Made by a program: the position numbers and the translations under genes. A DNA stretch of 64,000 bases from Mesorhizobium sp. PAMC28654. Its GTDB lineage: Bacteria > Pseudomonadota > Alphaproteobacteria > Rhizobiales > Rhizobiaceae. Location: contig NZ_CP085135.1 of assembly GCF_020616515.1 (NCBI RefSeq), positions 2,542,001 to 2,606,000 of the forward strand, written 5' to 3'. The notes below the pieces were generated by a model that saw nothing but the letters and a program-made list of their open reading frames with translations, was not told the DNA's origin and ran no database searches. Within the stretch, counting starts at the first letter, position 1; every line of letters begins with the position of its first letter. Shown in pieces: positions 47,194-57,275 of the stretch.

Positions 47194-47749
47194 CCTTGCC
47201 ATAGGGCGAGCCGTGATAGAGCACGACGATCTTCTTGCCCTTGAGCTTGTCGAGGCCGCCTTCCTTGGAGGCGATGTAGTTCACGATGCCGGAAGTCTCG
47301 CTGTAGGGATTGAGCAGCAGCGGGAAGACATAGGGAAACACGCGCCCGTCCGTGGTGTCGGTGCGGCCGTGATTGATGGTGATCAGCGGCACCTTGTCCT
47401 CGGTGATGCGGTCGATCATGGCGTAGGCGATGCCGACCGAGAGCGGGTTCCAGGCGGCGATGCCGGGATTGCTCTTTAGACGCTCATAGACCTCGACACC
47501 CTTTTCGACCTCATATTGCGTCTCGCCCTCGCTCCAGGTCAGCTTGACGCCGTTGACGCCGCCGTCGCGGATGTTGATGAGATTGAGGTAGTCGATGAAG
47601 CCGCCGAAGAAGCCTGTGCCGCCAGCGGCATAGGGGCCGACGCGGTAGCTCTGCAGCGGAAAATACTGTTCGTCGGCGTGAGCCGCCGTCGCCCCGAGCA
47701 CGAGGGCCGCGGCGATCGCCGCTTTTCGGAGGTGACTGAAGAAGGTCAT
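47194..47749 (-). pseudogene. branched-chain-type ABC substrate-binding protein (LivK-like), 3' truncated by IS
   Basis: The N-terminal 185 or so residues of a periplasmic binding protein of roughly 400. The Sec signal AAIAAALVLGATAAHA is clear, then QSYRVGPYAAGGTGFFGG and the Peripla_BP_6 fold up to LYHGSPYGKV, where the IS end begins. The frame runs a few codons into the IS and stops at 47138. CAGGAGA precedes ATG 47749. Without its second lobe it cannot bind a ligand properly. Confidence 0.88.
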
Positions 47750-47799
47750 GGGTTGCGTCTCCTGAATTGTGGTCCGTGAGGGAGGATGTCGAGCGGCGC

Positions 47800-48849
47800 T
47801 CAGCTGGACCTTGAGCCGATCCGTCGTTTCAGGCGGTCGAAGAGAGCCGACAGGCCATTCGGTTCCGCGATGAGGAAGATGATGATGAGCGCGCCCAGCA
47901 CGATGCGCTGGCTCATGTCGAGCACGCCTGAATCGAACACACCCCCGAACAGGAAGGCGCCGAGACGGGACAGGACGAGCGGAAAGACAACTATGAACGC
48001 CGCGCCCAGAAACGCGCCGCGTATCGAGGCCAGACCACCGATGATGATGATGAACAGGATCTGGAACGAGCGGTCGAGATTGAAGCCGGCAGGCTCGACG
48101 GTGCGCAGATAGGTGAAGGCCCACAGCACGCCGGCGACACCGATGATGAAGGACGAGATGGCGAACGCCAGCAGCTTGGTCCTCAGCACCGGCACGCCGA
48201 TGACGCGCGCGGCGGTTTCGTTGTCACGCACGGCGATGAAGTTCCGCCCGGTCGCGCTGTTGACCAGCCGCCAGACGAGAGCCGTCAGCACGATGACCGT
48301 CGTGACCGACAGCAGGTAGCGCCCAGTCGCGCCGTCAAGCGAGAACCCCGCGACGGCAAGACGTGGCGCGGAAATCACCCCGGACGGGTTGTCGTTGGAG
48401 AACCAGCCGAACTTGGTGAGCGCCCATTGCACGAAGAACTGCGCGGCGAGCGTCGAGACGGCCAGGTAGAAGCCGCGCAGCCTAAGGCTCGGCAGCCCGA
48501 AGATGACGCCGATGCCGGCCGCCGAAATGCCAGCCAGGATCATGGTCACCGCCAGCGGCAGCCCCTCGATCCTGAGATTGAAATTATAGGCGGCGAAAGC
48601 GCCTACCGCCATGAAGGCGGAAGAACCCAGAGACAGCTGGCCGCAATAGCCGGTCAGCACATTGAGGCCGACCGCCGCCAGGCTGAGCGCCAGGAATGGC
48701 AGCAGGATCGCCTCGACCAGATAGCTCGACGCATAGGCCGGGACCAACCCGTAAGCGATGACGACCAGAACCGCCGGCAAGGCCAATTTCCGTGCGATTT
48801 TCAGCCAGTCGATCGCGGGCGTTGAGGTGTCGAGCGCTTGCACGGCCAT
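47800..48849 (-). CDS. branched-chain-type ABC permease LivM
   Basis: Inner-membrane permease of 349 residues with about nine helices. NVLTGYCGQLSLGSSAFMAVGAF is the family hallmark and GRNFIAVRDNETAARVIGV the ATPase-contact loop. The gene itself is intact, four bases from livH, but it lacks working partners: livG is absent and livF, livK and livH are all cut. It is probably a relic. Confidence 0.9.
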   Translation of the reverse strand: MAVQALDTSTPAIDWLKIARKLALPAVLVVIAYGLVPAYASSYLVEAILLPFLALSLAAVGLNVLTGYCGQLSLGSSAFMAVGAFAAYNFNLRIEGLPLAVTMILAGISAAGIGVIFGLPSLRLRGFYLAVSTLAAQFFVQWALTKFGWFSNDNPSGVISAPRLAVAGFSLDGATGRYLLSVTTVIVLTALVWRLVNSATGRNFIAVRDNETAARVIGVPVLRTKLLAFAISSFIIGVAGVLWAFTYLRTVEPAGFNLDRSFQILFIIIIGGLASIRGAFLGAAFIVVFPLVLSRLGAFLFGGVFDSGVLDMSQRIVLGALIIIFLIAEPNGLSALFDRLKRRIGSRSS

Positions 48850-48852
48850 CGG

Positions 48853-49648
48853 TCAGACCCTTTCGACAATCTTCTGGCCAAACAGGCCGGAGGGACGCAC
48901 CAGCAGGACGACGAGCGCCAGCGCATAGGCGAACCAGCCTTCGATGCCGCCGCCGACGAAGGGGCCGAGATAGACCTCGGCGAGCTTCTCGCTGGCGCCG
49001 ATGATGAGGCCGCCGACGATGGCACCAAGGATGGAATCGAAGCCGCCGAGCACCAGCACAGGCAGCGCCTTCAAGACGATCAGCGACAGCGAGAACTGGA
49101 CGCCGAGGCGCGCGCCCCACAACAGCCCTGCGACCAGCGCCACGAACCCGGCAGCAGCCCACACCGTTCCCCAGATCCAGGGCAACCGCAGCCCGACGGC
49201 AAGGGCCGCGAACTGGTCGTCGGCGACGGCGCGGAACGCCAGCCCGATCCGCGTCCAGTGGAAGAATGCGCTCAAGCCGGCCACCATCGTCGCGGCAATG
49301 CCTGCCGCGACAAGATCGAACGAGGAGATCAGGATGCCGCCGACCTCGAAGGGCGTGTCGTCGATGCCGAGGTCGAGCCCGTGCACCTGCGTGCCCCAGA
49401 TCAGCTGGGCAGCACCCTCGATGATGTAGGACAGGCCAAGCGTGGCCATGAACAGCGTCATCGGCGAGCGGTTGACCAAGGGCCGCAGCACGGTCCGCTC
49501 GATGGTGAAGCCCAGCGCGACCATGACCGCGAAGGTGATGAGCAAAGCAAGGGCGAACGGGATGCCGCGTTCGAGAAGGCTGACGAAGGTCAGTGCCGCG
49601 AACAGCACCATCGACCCTTGCGCGAAATTCAGCACGCCCGACGTCTTG
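48853..49648 (-). pseudogene. branched-chain-type ABC permease LivH, 5' truncated by IS
   Basis: The reading frame begins at the IS junction with KTSGVLNFAQGSMV, a conserved motif normally near residue 40 of LivH, so the first helix and the start are missing. The remaining 265 residues, including VALGFTIERTVLRPL and the C-terminal RPSGLFGQKIVERV, are intact. A new start inside (for example GTG 49635) would omit helix 1. Confidence 0.88.
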
Positions 49649-49733
49649 TGTTCCCCGTCAGCACCTGTGTCCCAGATTTGAGGTTGTGAATTAAGGAGGG
49701 TTTTGATCTCGTCGTCACGACGAAGGAACCAAG

Positions 49734-50108
49734 ATGAGCCCTAAATCCTCAAGTGCCAAGAAGCCTGCCGAGCAGGTGGTAAAGGACATTCGCCGGGCGA
49801 CCCGGCGGCATTTTTCAGCGGAAGACAAGATCCGGATCGTGCTGGACGGGCTGCGCGGCGAAGACAGCATCGCCGAGCTGTGCCGCAAGGAAGGGATCGC
49901 GCAGAGCCTGTATTACACCTGGTCCAAGGAGTTCATGGAGGCCGGCAAGCGCCGATTGGCGGGTGATACCGCTCGTGCTGCCACCAGCGACGAGGTCAAG
50001 GATTTGCGCCGGGAGGCCGGCGCGCTGAAGGAATGCGTCGCTGATCTGACACTGGAAAACCGTCTGCTCAAAAAAAGCATGATCGCGGATGGGGACGAGC
50101 AAGAATGA
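49734..50108 (+). CDS. IS3-family transposase OrfA (HTH)
   Basis: DNA-binding protein of 124 residues: RRHFSAEDKIRIVLDGLRGEDSIAELCRKEGI gives the helix-turn-helix and LTLENRLLKKSM the C-terminal helix. An A7G run at 50070-50077 near the end could support slippage into orfB, which overlaps by four bases (ATGA). Confidence 0.92.
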   Translation: MSPKSSSAKKPAEQVVKDIRRATRRHFSAEDKIRIVLDGLRGEDSIAELCRKEGIAQSLYYTWSKEFMEAGKRRLAGDTARAATSDEVKDLRREAGALKECVADLTLENRLLKKSMIADGDEQE

Positions 50109-51085
50109 GATATCCCGCATCCGAAAAGCTCGAGATCATCAGGATCGTCGAGCAGTCACACCTGCCAACCCGCAAAACGCTGGACCGACTGGGCATCCCG
50201 CGCCGGACCTTCTATCGCTGGTATGACCGTTATGTCGAGGGCGGGCCTGAGGCGCTGCAGGATCGGCCCTCGGCGCCGAGCCGGGTGTGGAACCGCATCC
50301 CGCCTGCCATCCATGACCAGATCATCGAACTGGCGCTGGAGCAGTCCGAGCTCTCCCCGCGCGAACTGGCAGTACGGTTCACCGACGAGACGCGCTACTT
50401 CGTGTCAGAAGCCAGCGTTTACCGGCTCCTCAAGGCCTACGATCTGATCACCAGCCCGGCCTATGTGGTGATCAAGGCGGCGAACGAGTTCCACACCAAG
50501 ACGACGCGACCCAACGAGATGTGGCAGACGGACTTCACCTACTTCAAGATCATCGGCTGGGGCTGGATGTACCTGTCGACCGTGCTCGACGATTACTCCC
50601 GCTACATCATCGCCTGGAAACTGTGCAGCACCATGCGGGCCGAGGACGTCACCGACACGCTGGACATGGCACTTACTGCCTCAGGGTGCGACCAGGCCCA
50701 TGTGCACCACAAGCCTCGGCTGCTCAGCGATAATGGCCCCAGCTACATCGCCGGCGAACTGGCGGACTATATCCAGGACCAACGCATGAGCCATGTCCGG
50801 GGCGCTCCAATGCATCCCCAGACCCAAGGCAAGATCGAGCGCTGGCACCAGACCCTCAAAAACCGAATCCTCTTGGAGAACTACTTTCTGCCCGGCGACC
50901 TTGAGGCCCAGATCGCAGCCTTCGTCGAACATTACAACCATCGACGCTACCACGAGAGCCTGGCCAACGTAACGCCAGCCGACGCCTACTTCGGCAGGGC
51001 CGCAGCCATTATCAAACAGCGAGAAAGGATCAAACGCCAAACCATCCAACATCGGCGCTTGCAGCACCGCAAGATCGCCGCTTAA
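50105..51085 (+). CDS. IS3-family transposase OrfB (DDE domain)
   Basis: Integrase-type transposase of 326 residues. An N-terminal HTH (RKTLDRLGIPRRTFYRWYDRY) precedes the core with the Asp in WQTDFTYFK, the Asp in LLSDNGPSYI and the Glu in QGKIERWHQTLKN. The C-terminal HYNHRRYHESL is typical of the family. It seems intact, so the element may still be able to move. Confidence 0.93.
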   Translation: MRYPASEKLEIIRIVEQSHLPTRKTLDRLGIPRRTFYRWYDRYVEGGPEALQDRPSAPSRVWNRIPPAIHDQIIELALEQSELSPRELAVRFTDETRYFVSEASVYRLLKAYDLITSPAYVVIKAANEFHTKTTRPNEMWQTDFTYFKIIGWGWMYLSTVLDDYSRYIIAWKLCSTMRAEDVTDTLDMALTASGCDQAHVHHKPRLLSDNGPSYIAGELADYIQDQRMSHVRGAPMHPQTQGKIERWHQTLKNRILLENYFLPGDLEAQIAAFVEHYNHRRYHESLANVTPADAYFGRAAAIIKQRERIKRQTIQHRRLQHRKIAA

Positions 51086-51159
51086 CATCAACCCCAAGAT
51101 GAGGCCGACACTCCGCTAATCTGCGATCCAATCTGAGCCAAATGATCTGACGACGGACA

Positions 51160-51846
51160 GATCTGAAGGACCATCTCAAGCAGGATATAGGCGACCGGCC
51201 TTGGCTGATCAGCGATCGGCTACGCGATCTGCAGCGGCGCACGCTTGCGGGAGAAGACGAGCTGGCACGCGGGCTGCAGCTCGAAATAGCAGGCCTGGTT
51301 GCCGTCTATGAACTCGCCCATACGGCGGAATGGAAGCGTGTCGTCAAGCGCCTTGCCACGACACCCGCCATTTTCGTTTCCGGTTTCCAGACCGAGCGCG
51401 GTGTTGCACAGACCTTCGTCAATCAACTGCAGTATCTGCGCGACCGCGTCCATCTTCTCGATCTGGCCGGCGGCAATTTCAGCGAACTTCTGGCCTCCGA
51501 CAGCAAGCAGTCCTGCCTCGTTCTCTTCGAGGCCAAGCGCTACTCGCGCATGGCGCGGCTGCTGGCGCAGGAAGCCCAAAAGCTCGGCATCCCGACAACG
51601 CTGGTCACGGACGCATTCTGCGACTGGGGTCGCGATCTGGTCGACGAGATGTTTGTGGTCCCGACGGAATTCAATCTGTTCTGGGAATCGACCGCCCAGA
51701 TGGCGAGTCTGACAAATCTGCTCGTCAACGGCGTCTTCATCGAGCTCGGCCCGGAGGTGGAGCATCGCATGAACGAGGTATCGCGTCTCTACAGCCGCTT
51801 CACCGGATATGTCGGCGACCCGAGCGGCCCCTCAATGGGAGAATGA
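51160..51846 (+). pseudogene. RpiR/MurR-family regulator, N-terminal DNA-binding domain removed by IS
   Basis: The frame starts exactly at the IS end with DLKDHLKQDIGDRP, which in family members follows the helix-turn-helix. The rest (about 228 residues) is the SIS sugar-phosphate-type effector domain, for example IFVSGFQTERGVAQTF. The HTH of about 70 residues is missing, so DNA binding is lost. It lies 48 bases before the transporter gene and may have controlled it; that operon is therefore perhaps deregulated. Confidence 0.85.
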
Positions 51847-51894
51847 TCCGAGACCTACTGCAGCCCAATAACCATAACAACAGGGAACAATGAC

Positions 51895-53484
51895 ATGCGT
51901 ATCGCGACCAAGGCGTTTCTTCTCTCAGGCTCGGCGCTTCTATCCGCCGGCCTCTTCATGACAAGCCTGCCATCGAAGGCAATGGCGCAGGAGGCGACTT
52001 TCGCGCTTCCCGCCGGCGAACTGGGCGCAACCTCGTACAATCCGATCACCTCCAGCAACCTCAACTCGGCGACGTCGCTCATCTACGACCGGCTGATCGA
52101 GCAAGACGCTGACCAGTCGTTCCATCTGCATCTGGCCACGTCATGGCAGGAAAGCCCGGACGGCATGACCTGGGTGTTCAAGCTGCATCCCGGCGTCAAA
52201 TTCCATGATGGAGAGCCCTTCAACGCAGAGACTATCGCGGCATGGGTACCGACGTTCATCGGCACCGAGAATGCGTTCATGGTGGAGGCAATCGACAAGG
52301 TCGTGGTCGTCGATCCACTGACCGTCAAATTCGTCATGAAGAGGCCGGAGCCGAACATGCTGTACAACCTCGCCAGTTCGTTCATGGGCGTACCCAGCCC
52401 CAAATCCTACAAGGCGCTGGGCAAGGACTACGGGGTCACCACCGCCGTCGGCACGGGACCATTCAAGCTGGAAAGCTTTTCGATAGGGCTTGAGACAGAG
52501 TTGGTCCGCAATGACGACTATGCTTGGGATTCTGACCTGTCGGTCAACCAGGGCGCGGCGAAGATCGCCAAGATCACCTTTCGCGAGATTCCTGATCAGT
52601 CGACTGCATTCCTCGAATTGAAGACCGGTGGCGTCGACGTGCTGCTTGGCGTACCCACAGATTTCCTGTCGATCATCAAGGGCGAAAAGGCAGCCACCAT
52701 CATCACGATGCCGGGAACCGGCATCAACTACATGCCGATCAATACGTCCGTGGCGCCGTTCACTGACATCAAGGTCCGCCAGGCCACGGCTCTGGCGATC
52801 AACCAGAAGGCCATCCTCGACAGCGTCTATGCCGGCGTTGGACAGGAGGCTCACAACTTCCTGATCAGCTCGCTTCCAGAATCTCAGGTGAAGCCCGGCC
52901 TCGACGTCAGTTTCGACCTGGCCAAGGCCAATGCGCTGCTCGACGAGGCTGGATGGAAAAAGGCAGCCGACGGTGTGCGCGCCAAGGACGGCCACCCCCT
53001 GAAGGTAAAGCTCTTCACGCAAAACGATACGGAGTTCAAGCGGCTTACTCAGGTCGTTCAGGCACAGCTCAAGGATATAGGCATGGATGCCGATATCACC
53101 GTGCTCGATTCCAGCACGATCCGCGACGAGTACAAGAAGAACAACCATCAGCTCGCCGTGCGCGGCTACGACTGGAACAACGCCGACATTCTCGACTGGT
53201 TCTTCAGCGGGGCGCGGCTTGGCTACCCGAACATCTCGATGTGGAAAGACGCCAAATCCGACGAACTGGACAAGACGGCGATGACCAACTCGAAGACTTC
53301 AACCGAGCGCACCGCGAATTTCAGGACCTATCACGAGTATCTTCTATCTCAGTTCCTGTTCGTTCCGATCTACCAGCCGGCAACCAACATCGCCTTCAAC
53401 CCCAAGACGGTGAGCGTGCCGGAAAAGGTTCGCGGCCCGCGTTTCCGGTCGCAGACAATCATGGATATGCAGGTCCTGCAGTAA
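51895..53484 (+). CDS. ABC transporter substrate-binding protein, family 5 (oligopeptide type)
   Basis: Periplasmic binding protein of 529 residues with a Sec signal (LLSGSALLSAGLFM, cleavage after AMAQ). Family features WVFKLHPGVKFHDG, GTGPFKLESF and the late GYPNISMWKD are present. CAGGGAA precedes ATG 51895. It is not close to the binding protein at 17.6 kb, so the two importers probably take different substrates. The downstream MlrC-like peptidase suggests a peptide or peptide-like cargo. Confidence 0.9.
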   Translation: MRIATKAFLLSGSALLSAGLFMTSLPSKAMAQEATFALPAGELGATSYNPITSSNLNSATSLIYDRLIEQDADQSFHLHLATSWQESPDGMTWVFKLHPGVKFHDGEPFNAETIAAWVPTFIGTENAFMVEAIDKVVVVDPLTVKFVMKRPEPNMLYNLASSFMGVPSPKSYKALGKDYGVTTAVGTGPFKLESFSIGLETELVRNDDYAWDSDLSVNQGAAKIAKITFREIPDQSTAFLELKTGGVDVLLGVPTDFLSIIKGEKAATIITMPGTGINYMPINTSVAPFTDIKVRQATALAINQKAILDSVYAGVGQEAHNFLISSLPESQVKPGLDVSFDLAKANALLDEAGWKKAADGVRAKDGHPLKVKLFTQNDTEFKRLTQVVQAQLKDIGMDADITVLDSSTIRDEYKKNNHQLAVRGYDWNNADILDWFFSGARLGYPNISMWKDAKSDELDKTAMTNSKTSTERTANFRTYHEYLLSQFLFVPIYQPATNIAFNPKTVSVPEKVRGPRFRSQTIMDMQVLQ

Positions 53485-53517
53485 TCAGCGCTGTTCCTGG
53501 GCACCGGAGGAGCCGAG

Positions 53518-54447
53518 ATGATCATCAAATACACGCTGCAACGTCTGCTGATGCTCATTCCGGTGTCCCTGTCGATTTCGGTGGTGATTTTCCTGGTCGT
53601 CCATCTGTTGCCCGGTGATCCGATCGACAACCTCATGCGCGTCGGCTCGTCTCCGCAAGACCGGCTCGCAATGACCGTGAAATACGGCCTCGACCGGACA
53701 CTGGTCGAGCAATATTTGCTGTGGATCAGGAGCATCCTGAGCGGGGATTTCGGCGACGCGATCGTGCTGCGCCGACCGGTTTCGGCCCTGATCTGGCAGA
53801 ACCTGCCCTACAGCCTGACGCTTGGCGCCCTGGCCTTCGCCTTCTCTTCTATCATCGGCCTGATCGCCGGCACCGTCTCCGCGGTTGCCAAGAACCCTGT
53901 GGTGGAACAGGTGGTCAAGGCTTTCATCCTGCTCGGTTCGACGGTACCCAGCTTCTGGCTGGCGCTGCTGATGATCCTGTTGTTTTCGGTGACGCTCGGC
54001 TGGTTTCCTGTCTCCGGCGCCAAGACCTGGACGGCACTTGTCCTGCCGGTCCTTACGATCGGGTTCGGCGGCATCGCGCTGGTGGCCCGCGTTACCCGCG
54101 TGGCGCTGATCGAAATAGGGCGCCAGGATTTTGTCACGCTGTTGCACGCCAAGGGACTGTCCCGCTCGACCATCCTGTTTCGCCATCTGCTGCCGCACGC
54201 CTTTCTGCCGGTCGTCACGATTCTGGCCCTGCGCATTGGCTGGATCCTCGGCGGCGCGGTCACCGTCGAATTCGTCTTTGGCCGACCGGGGCTCGGCAGC
54301 CTGCTCATCCGTGCGCTCGGTCAGCGTGATTATCCGGTCGTGCAGGGATGCCTGCTCATGCTGGCGCTTGCCGTGATGCTAGGAACGCTGGTCGGCGACG
54401 TCGCCCAGGCGGCGATGGACCCGCGCGTCCGGGAAGCCACCACATGA
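53518..54447 (+). CDS. ABC transporter permease, DppB type
   Basis: Permease of 309 residues, six helices. MIIKYTLQRLLMLIPVSLSISV, LLPGDPIDNLM and the EAA loop RQDFVTLLHAKGLSRS are canonical. GGAGGAG lies about ten bases before the ATG. It overlaps the next gene by four bases. Confidence 0.93.
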   Translation: MIIKYTLQRLLMLIPVSLSISVVIFLVVHLLPGDPIDNLMRVGSSPQDRLAMTVKYGLDRTLVEQYLLWIRSILSGDFGDAIVLRRPVSALIWQNLPYSLTLGALAFAFSSIIGLIAGTVSAVAKNPVVEQVVKAFILLGSTVPSFWLALLMILLFSVTLGWFPVSGAKTWTALVLPVLTIGFGGIALVARVTRVALIEIGRQDFVTLLHAKGLSRSTILFRHLLPHAFLPVVTILALRIGWILGGAVTVEFVFGRPGLGSLLIRALGQRDYPVVQGCLLMLALAVMLGTLVGDVAQAAMDPRVREATT

Positions 54448-55295
54448 ACGCATTGGCCCAGTCCGGCGTCGGTCGCGCCTTCGCAACGCCGCTCGGCCTG
54501 TTTTCGGGCGGCTACATCCTGGTCATACTGGCGGTCGCGCTAACCGCGCCGTGGATCACGCCCTTCGATGTCACCATCCAGGACCTGGCCAACAGCAATG
54601 CCGCACCGGGTTGGCCGCATCTGATGGGCACAGACGAGTTTGGCCGCGATGTCCTCTCGCGCGTCATGTACGGCGCGCGCACCTCGCTGTCGGTCAGCGC
54701 AACGGCCATTGGTTTCTCAATGATCGTTGGGATGGCGCTCGGCGCCGCCGCCGGCTATTTCGGCGGCCTGTTCGAACGCGCCGTGATGACGGTCGTCGAT
54801 CTGACATGGTCGTTTCCCGACATCCTGATCGCGCTCATGCTGGTGGCGATCATCGGCCCCGGCCTGTCCAGCACGATGTTTGCCATCGCCGTTGCCTACC
54901 TGGCACAATTCACCCGGCTGACCCGGGCACAAATCGTCCAGCTGAAGCGCGAGACGTTCATTGAGGCAACCGTCAACCTGGGTGCCAAGCCCAGTCACAT
55001 CCTGTTGCGTCACCTGCTGCCAAATGCCGTTGCACCAGTCATCGTGGTCGGCATGCTCGCAATCGGCGACGGTATCATCCTGGAGGCGACGCTCGGCTTC
55101 TTCGGCCTTGGCGCGCAGCCGCCCACGCCAAGCTGGGGTGCGATGATGAGCAGCGGCACCGCGCAGCTTTTCCTGGCGCCCTGGGTCATCATCTTTCCTG
55201 GCCTCGTCGTTGCCGTAACCGTGATTGCCATCAACCTGTTCGGCGATGCGTTGATCCGGGCACTCGACATCCGCGAACGGCTGCGCGGAACATGA
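54444..55295 (+). CDS. ABC transporter permease, DppC type
   Basis: Permease of 283 residues with LMGTDEFGRDVLSRVMYGAR and the EAA loop ETFIEATVNLGAKPSHILLRH. Start 54444 is chosen for its ATGA overlap with the previous stop; a longer frame upstream is a shadow of that gene. Confidence 0.93.
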   Translation: MNALAQSGVGRAFATPLGLFSGGYILVILAVALTAPWITPFDVTIQDLANSNAAPGWPHLMGTDEFGRDVLSRVMYGARTSLSVSATAIGFSMIVGMALGAAAGYFGGLFERAVMTVVDLTWSFPDILIALMLVAIIGPGLSSTMFAIAVAYLAQFTRLTRAQIVQLKRETFIEATVNLGAKPSHILLRHLLPNAVAPVIVVGMLAIGDGIILEATLGFFGLGAQPPTPSWGAMMSSGTAQLFLAPWVIIFPGLVVAVTVIAINLFGDALIRALDIRERLRGT

Positions 55296-56251
55296 GCACG
55301 ATCCTGAAAGTGGAGGATCTTCGCGTTGCGATCGGCACGCTCACGCCATTGTCCAGCGTGTCGTTTTCGCTCGAGAAAGGTCAGACCCTGGGACTGGTTG
55401 GCGAATCCGGATCGGGAAAGTCGCTGACCGCCATGGCCATCATGGGGCTGCTGCCACTGATCGGCGGGCGTATCACCGGCGGCTCTGTGGTCTTTGACGG
55501 CGGTGACTTGACCGCTTTGCCTGAACCAGCCTACCGGAAACTGCGCGGTGGCCGCATCGGCCTGATCACGCAGAATCCGATGACGTCGCTCGACCCTCTG
55601 AAAAAGGTCGGCCCGCAGATCGATGTCGTGGCACGGCTGCATCTTGGCATCAGCAAATCGGCCGCGCGCAACCGCATCGTCGAGCTTCTCGGCGAACTGC
55701 GCATTCCAGAACCGGCCTCCATCTATCACCTCTATCCCCACCAATTGTCCGGCGGCATGAAGCAGCGCATCGTCATCGCCATGGCGCTTGCGGCCGACCC
55801 TGATCTCCTGATCGCCGACGAACCGACCACGGCGCTCGACGTCACCGTGCAGGCGCAGATCATCCGGCTGCTGGGCGACCTGATCCGGGACCGGGGCCTC
55901 AGCATGGTGCTGATCACCCACGATATGAGCGTCGTTGCCCAAGCCTGCGACAAGGTCGTGGTGATGTATGCCGGGACCGCGGTCGAATATGGAACCGTCG
56001 CGGCGATTTTCGATGATCCGCGCCATCCCTATACAAAGGCACTGATCGGCTGCATCCCGCGCGGATTGGCAGGCGCACACCGCCTGAAGGGCATCGAGGG
56101 CACCGTCCCAAGCGTCGCGCACTATCCGGAAGGTTGCCGCTTTCACCCGCGCTGCCCGCGCGCCGAGGCAATCTGCGCCGCCGTGTCACCACCTTTCATA
56201 GCCAGCGGTGATGGCGCCGCCGCATGCCATTTTGCCGGAGCGGTCGGATGA
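55292..56251 (+). CDS. ABC transporter ATPase, DppD type
   Basis: ATPase of 319 residues: Walker [12 protein letters not shown], signature [12 protein letters not shown], Walker [13 protein letters not shown], and the oligopeptide C-terminal motif [15 protein letters not shown]. It overlaps both neighbours by four bases. Confidence 0.94.
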   Translation: MSTILKVEDLRVAIGTLTPLSSVSFSLEKGQTLGLVGESGSGKSLTAMAIMGLLPLIGGRITGGSVVFDGGDLTALPEPAYRKLRGGRIGLITQNPMTSLDPLKKVGPQIDVVARLHLGISKSAARNRIVELLGELRIPEPASIYHLYPHQLSGGMKQRIVIAMALAADPDLLIADEPTTALDVTVQAQIIRLLGDLIRDRGLSMVLITHDMSVVAQACDKVVVMYAGTAVEYGTVAAIFDDPRHPYTKALIGCIPRGLAGAHRLKGIEGTVPSVAHYPEGCRFHPRCPRAEAICAAVSPPFIASGDGAAACHFAGAVG

Positions 56252-57207
56252 GCGCGTTCCTGGAAGTCCGCAGCCTGTCCAAACGATACACCAGCAAGCG
56301 CGGCCTGTTCGGCGCGGCCCGCTCGATGTACGCGGTCAATGACGTGTCGTTCCAGATGACGAAGGGCCGCGTTGTCGGCGTTGTCGGTGAATCAGGCTGT
56401 GGAAAGTCCACGCTGGCGCGTCTCATCTTGCGCCTGATCGAACCGTCGAGCGGTGCGGTCCATTTTGATGGGCTGGATTTGCTGACGCAGCGCCCTCGCG
56501 AGATGCGCCGTCTGCGCGCACGCATGCAGATGGTGTTCCAGGACCCCTATTCGGCTATCGATCCCCGCTACACCGTTGCCGATGCAGTGATGGAGCCGTT
56601 CCAGATCCAGGGGGTACACCTTTCGTCAGCCGCGAGATCCGACATGACCATCGGATTGCTGAGCATGGTCGGGCTCAACCCTCAGACAGCATCGAGCTAC
56701 CCACATCAGCTTTCAGGCGGCCAGAAGCAGCGCGTCGGCATCGCGCGCGCGCTTGCGCTCAAGCCGGCGCTTCTGGTGCTGGACGAGCCGACGGCCTCGC
56801 TGGACGTCTCGATCCAGGCCCAGATCGTTGGCCTGCTCGAACGGCTGCAGGAGGAAATGGGCCTGACCTATCTGTTCATTTCTCATGACCTCGCGCTGGT
56901 AAAATATTTTTGCGACGAAGTGCTGGTGATGTATCTCGGCCGCGTCGTCGAGGCGTTACCCGATACCGACGCGCCTGCGCGCCATCCCTATACCAGAACG
57001 CTGCTCGACAGCACGTTCCAGCCCGATCCGAAGCTGCGTCGCCGCATCCAGCCCCTGGCCGGAGAGGTGCCGAGCCCGTTTGATCTTGGACCGGGCTGCG
57101 CCTTCTCGGCGCGCTGCCCAAGGGCGAGCGAACGTTGCCGGGTGGAAACGCCACTTCTGGCCGCTTCCGGAGGAGGTCACGCCGTAGCCTGCCACCATCC
57201 GGACTGA
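56248..57207 (+). CDS. ABC transporter ATPase, DppF type
   Basis: ATPase of 319 residues: Walker A GESGCGKSTLAR, signature LSGGQKQRVGIARAL, Walker B LLVLDEPTASLD, and C-terminal GCAFSARCPRASERC. ATG 56248 overlaps the previous stop. In contrast to the importer at 17.6-23.3 kb, the two ATPases here are separate proteins. Confidence 0.94.
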   Translation: MSAFLEVRSLSKRYTSKRGLFGAARSMYAVNDVSFQMTKGRVVGVVGESGCGKSTLARLILRLIEPSSGAVHFDGLDLLTQRPREMRRLRARMQMVFQDPYSAIDPRYTVADAVMEPFQIQGVHLSSAARSDMTIGLLSMVGLNPQTASSYPHQLSGGQKQRVGIARALALKPALLVLDEPTASLDVSIQAQIVGLLERLQEEMGLTYLFISHDLALVKYFCDEVLVMYLGRVVEALPDTDAPARHPYTRTLLDSTFQPDPKLRRRIQPLAGEVPSPFDLGPGCAFSARCPRASERCRVETPLLAASGGGHAVACHHPD

Positions 57208-57275
57208 CCCACGCGCCGAATTGCCGCCCCTTTGCGGTTGCCGCGCCCCGAATTCATGCATGCCTGGAGTAACTT

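Larger units (their letters stand above)
49649..51159 (+). mobile_element. second IS3-family insertion sequence
   Basis: Terminal repeats TGTTCCCCGTCAG... and the complement of ...CTGACGACGGACA align over about 35 bases without gaps. The element is about 1.5 kb with two overlapping transposase genes on the plus strand. Each end abuts a gene lacking its 5' part (livH on the left, rpiR on the right), and no target duplication is seen, so insertion was accompanied by loss of the original divergent promoter region. Confidence 0.85.
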
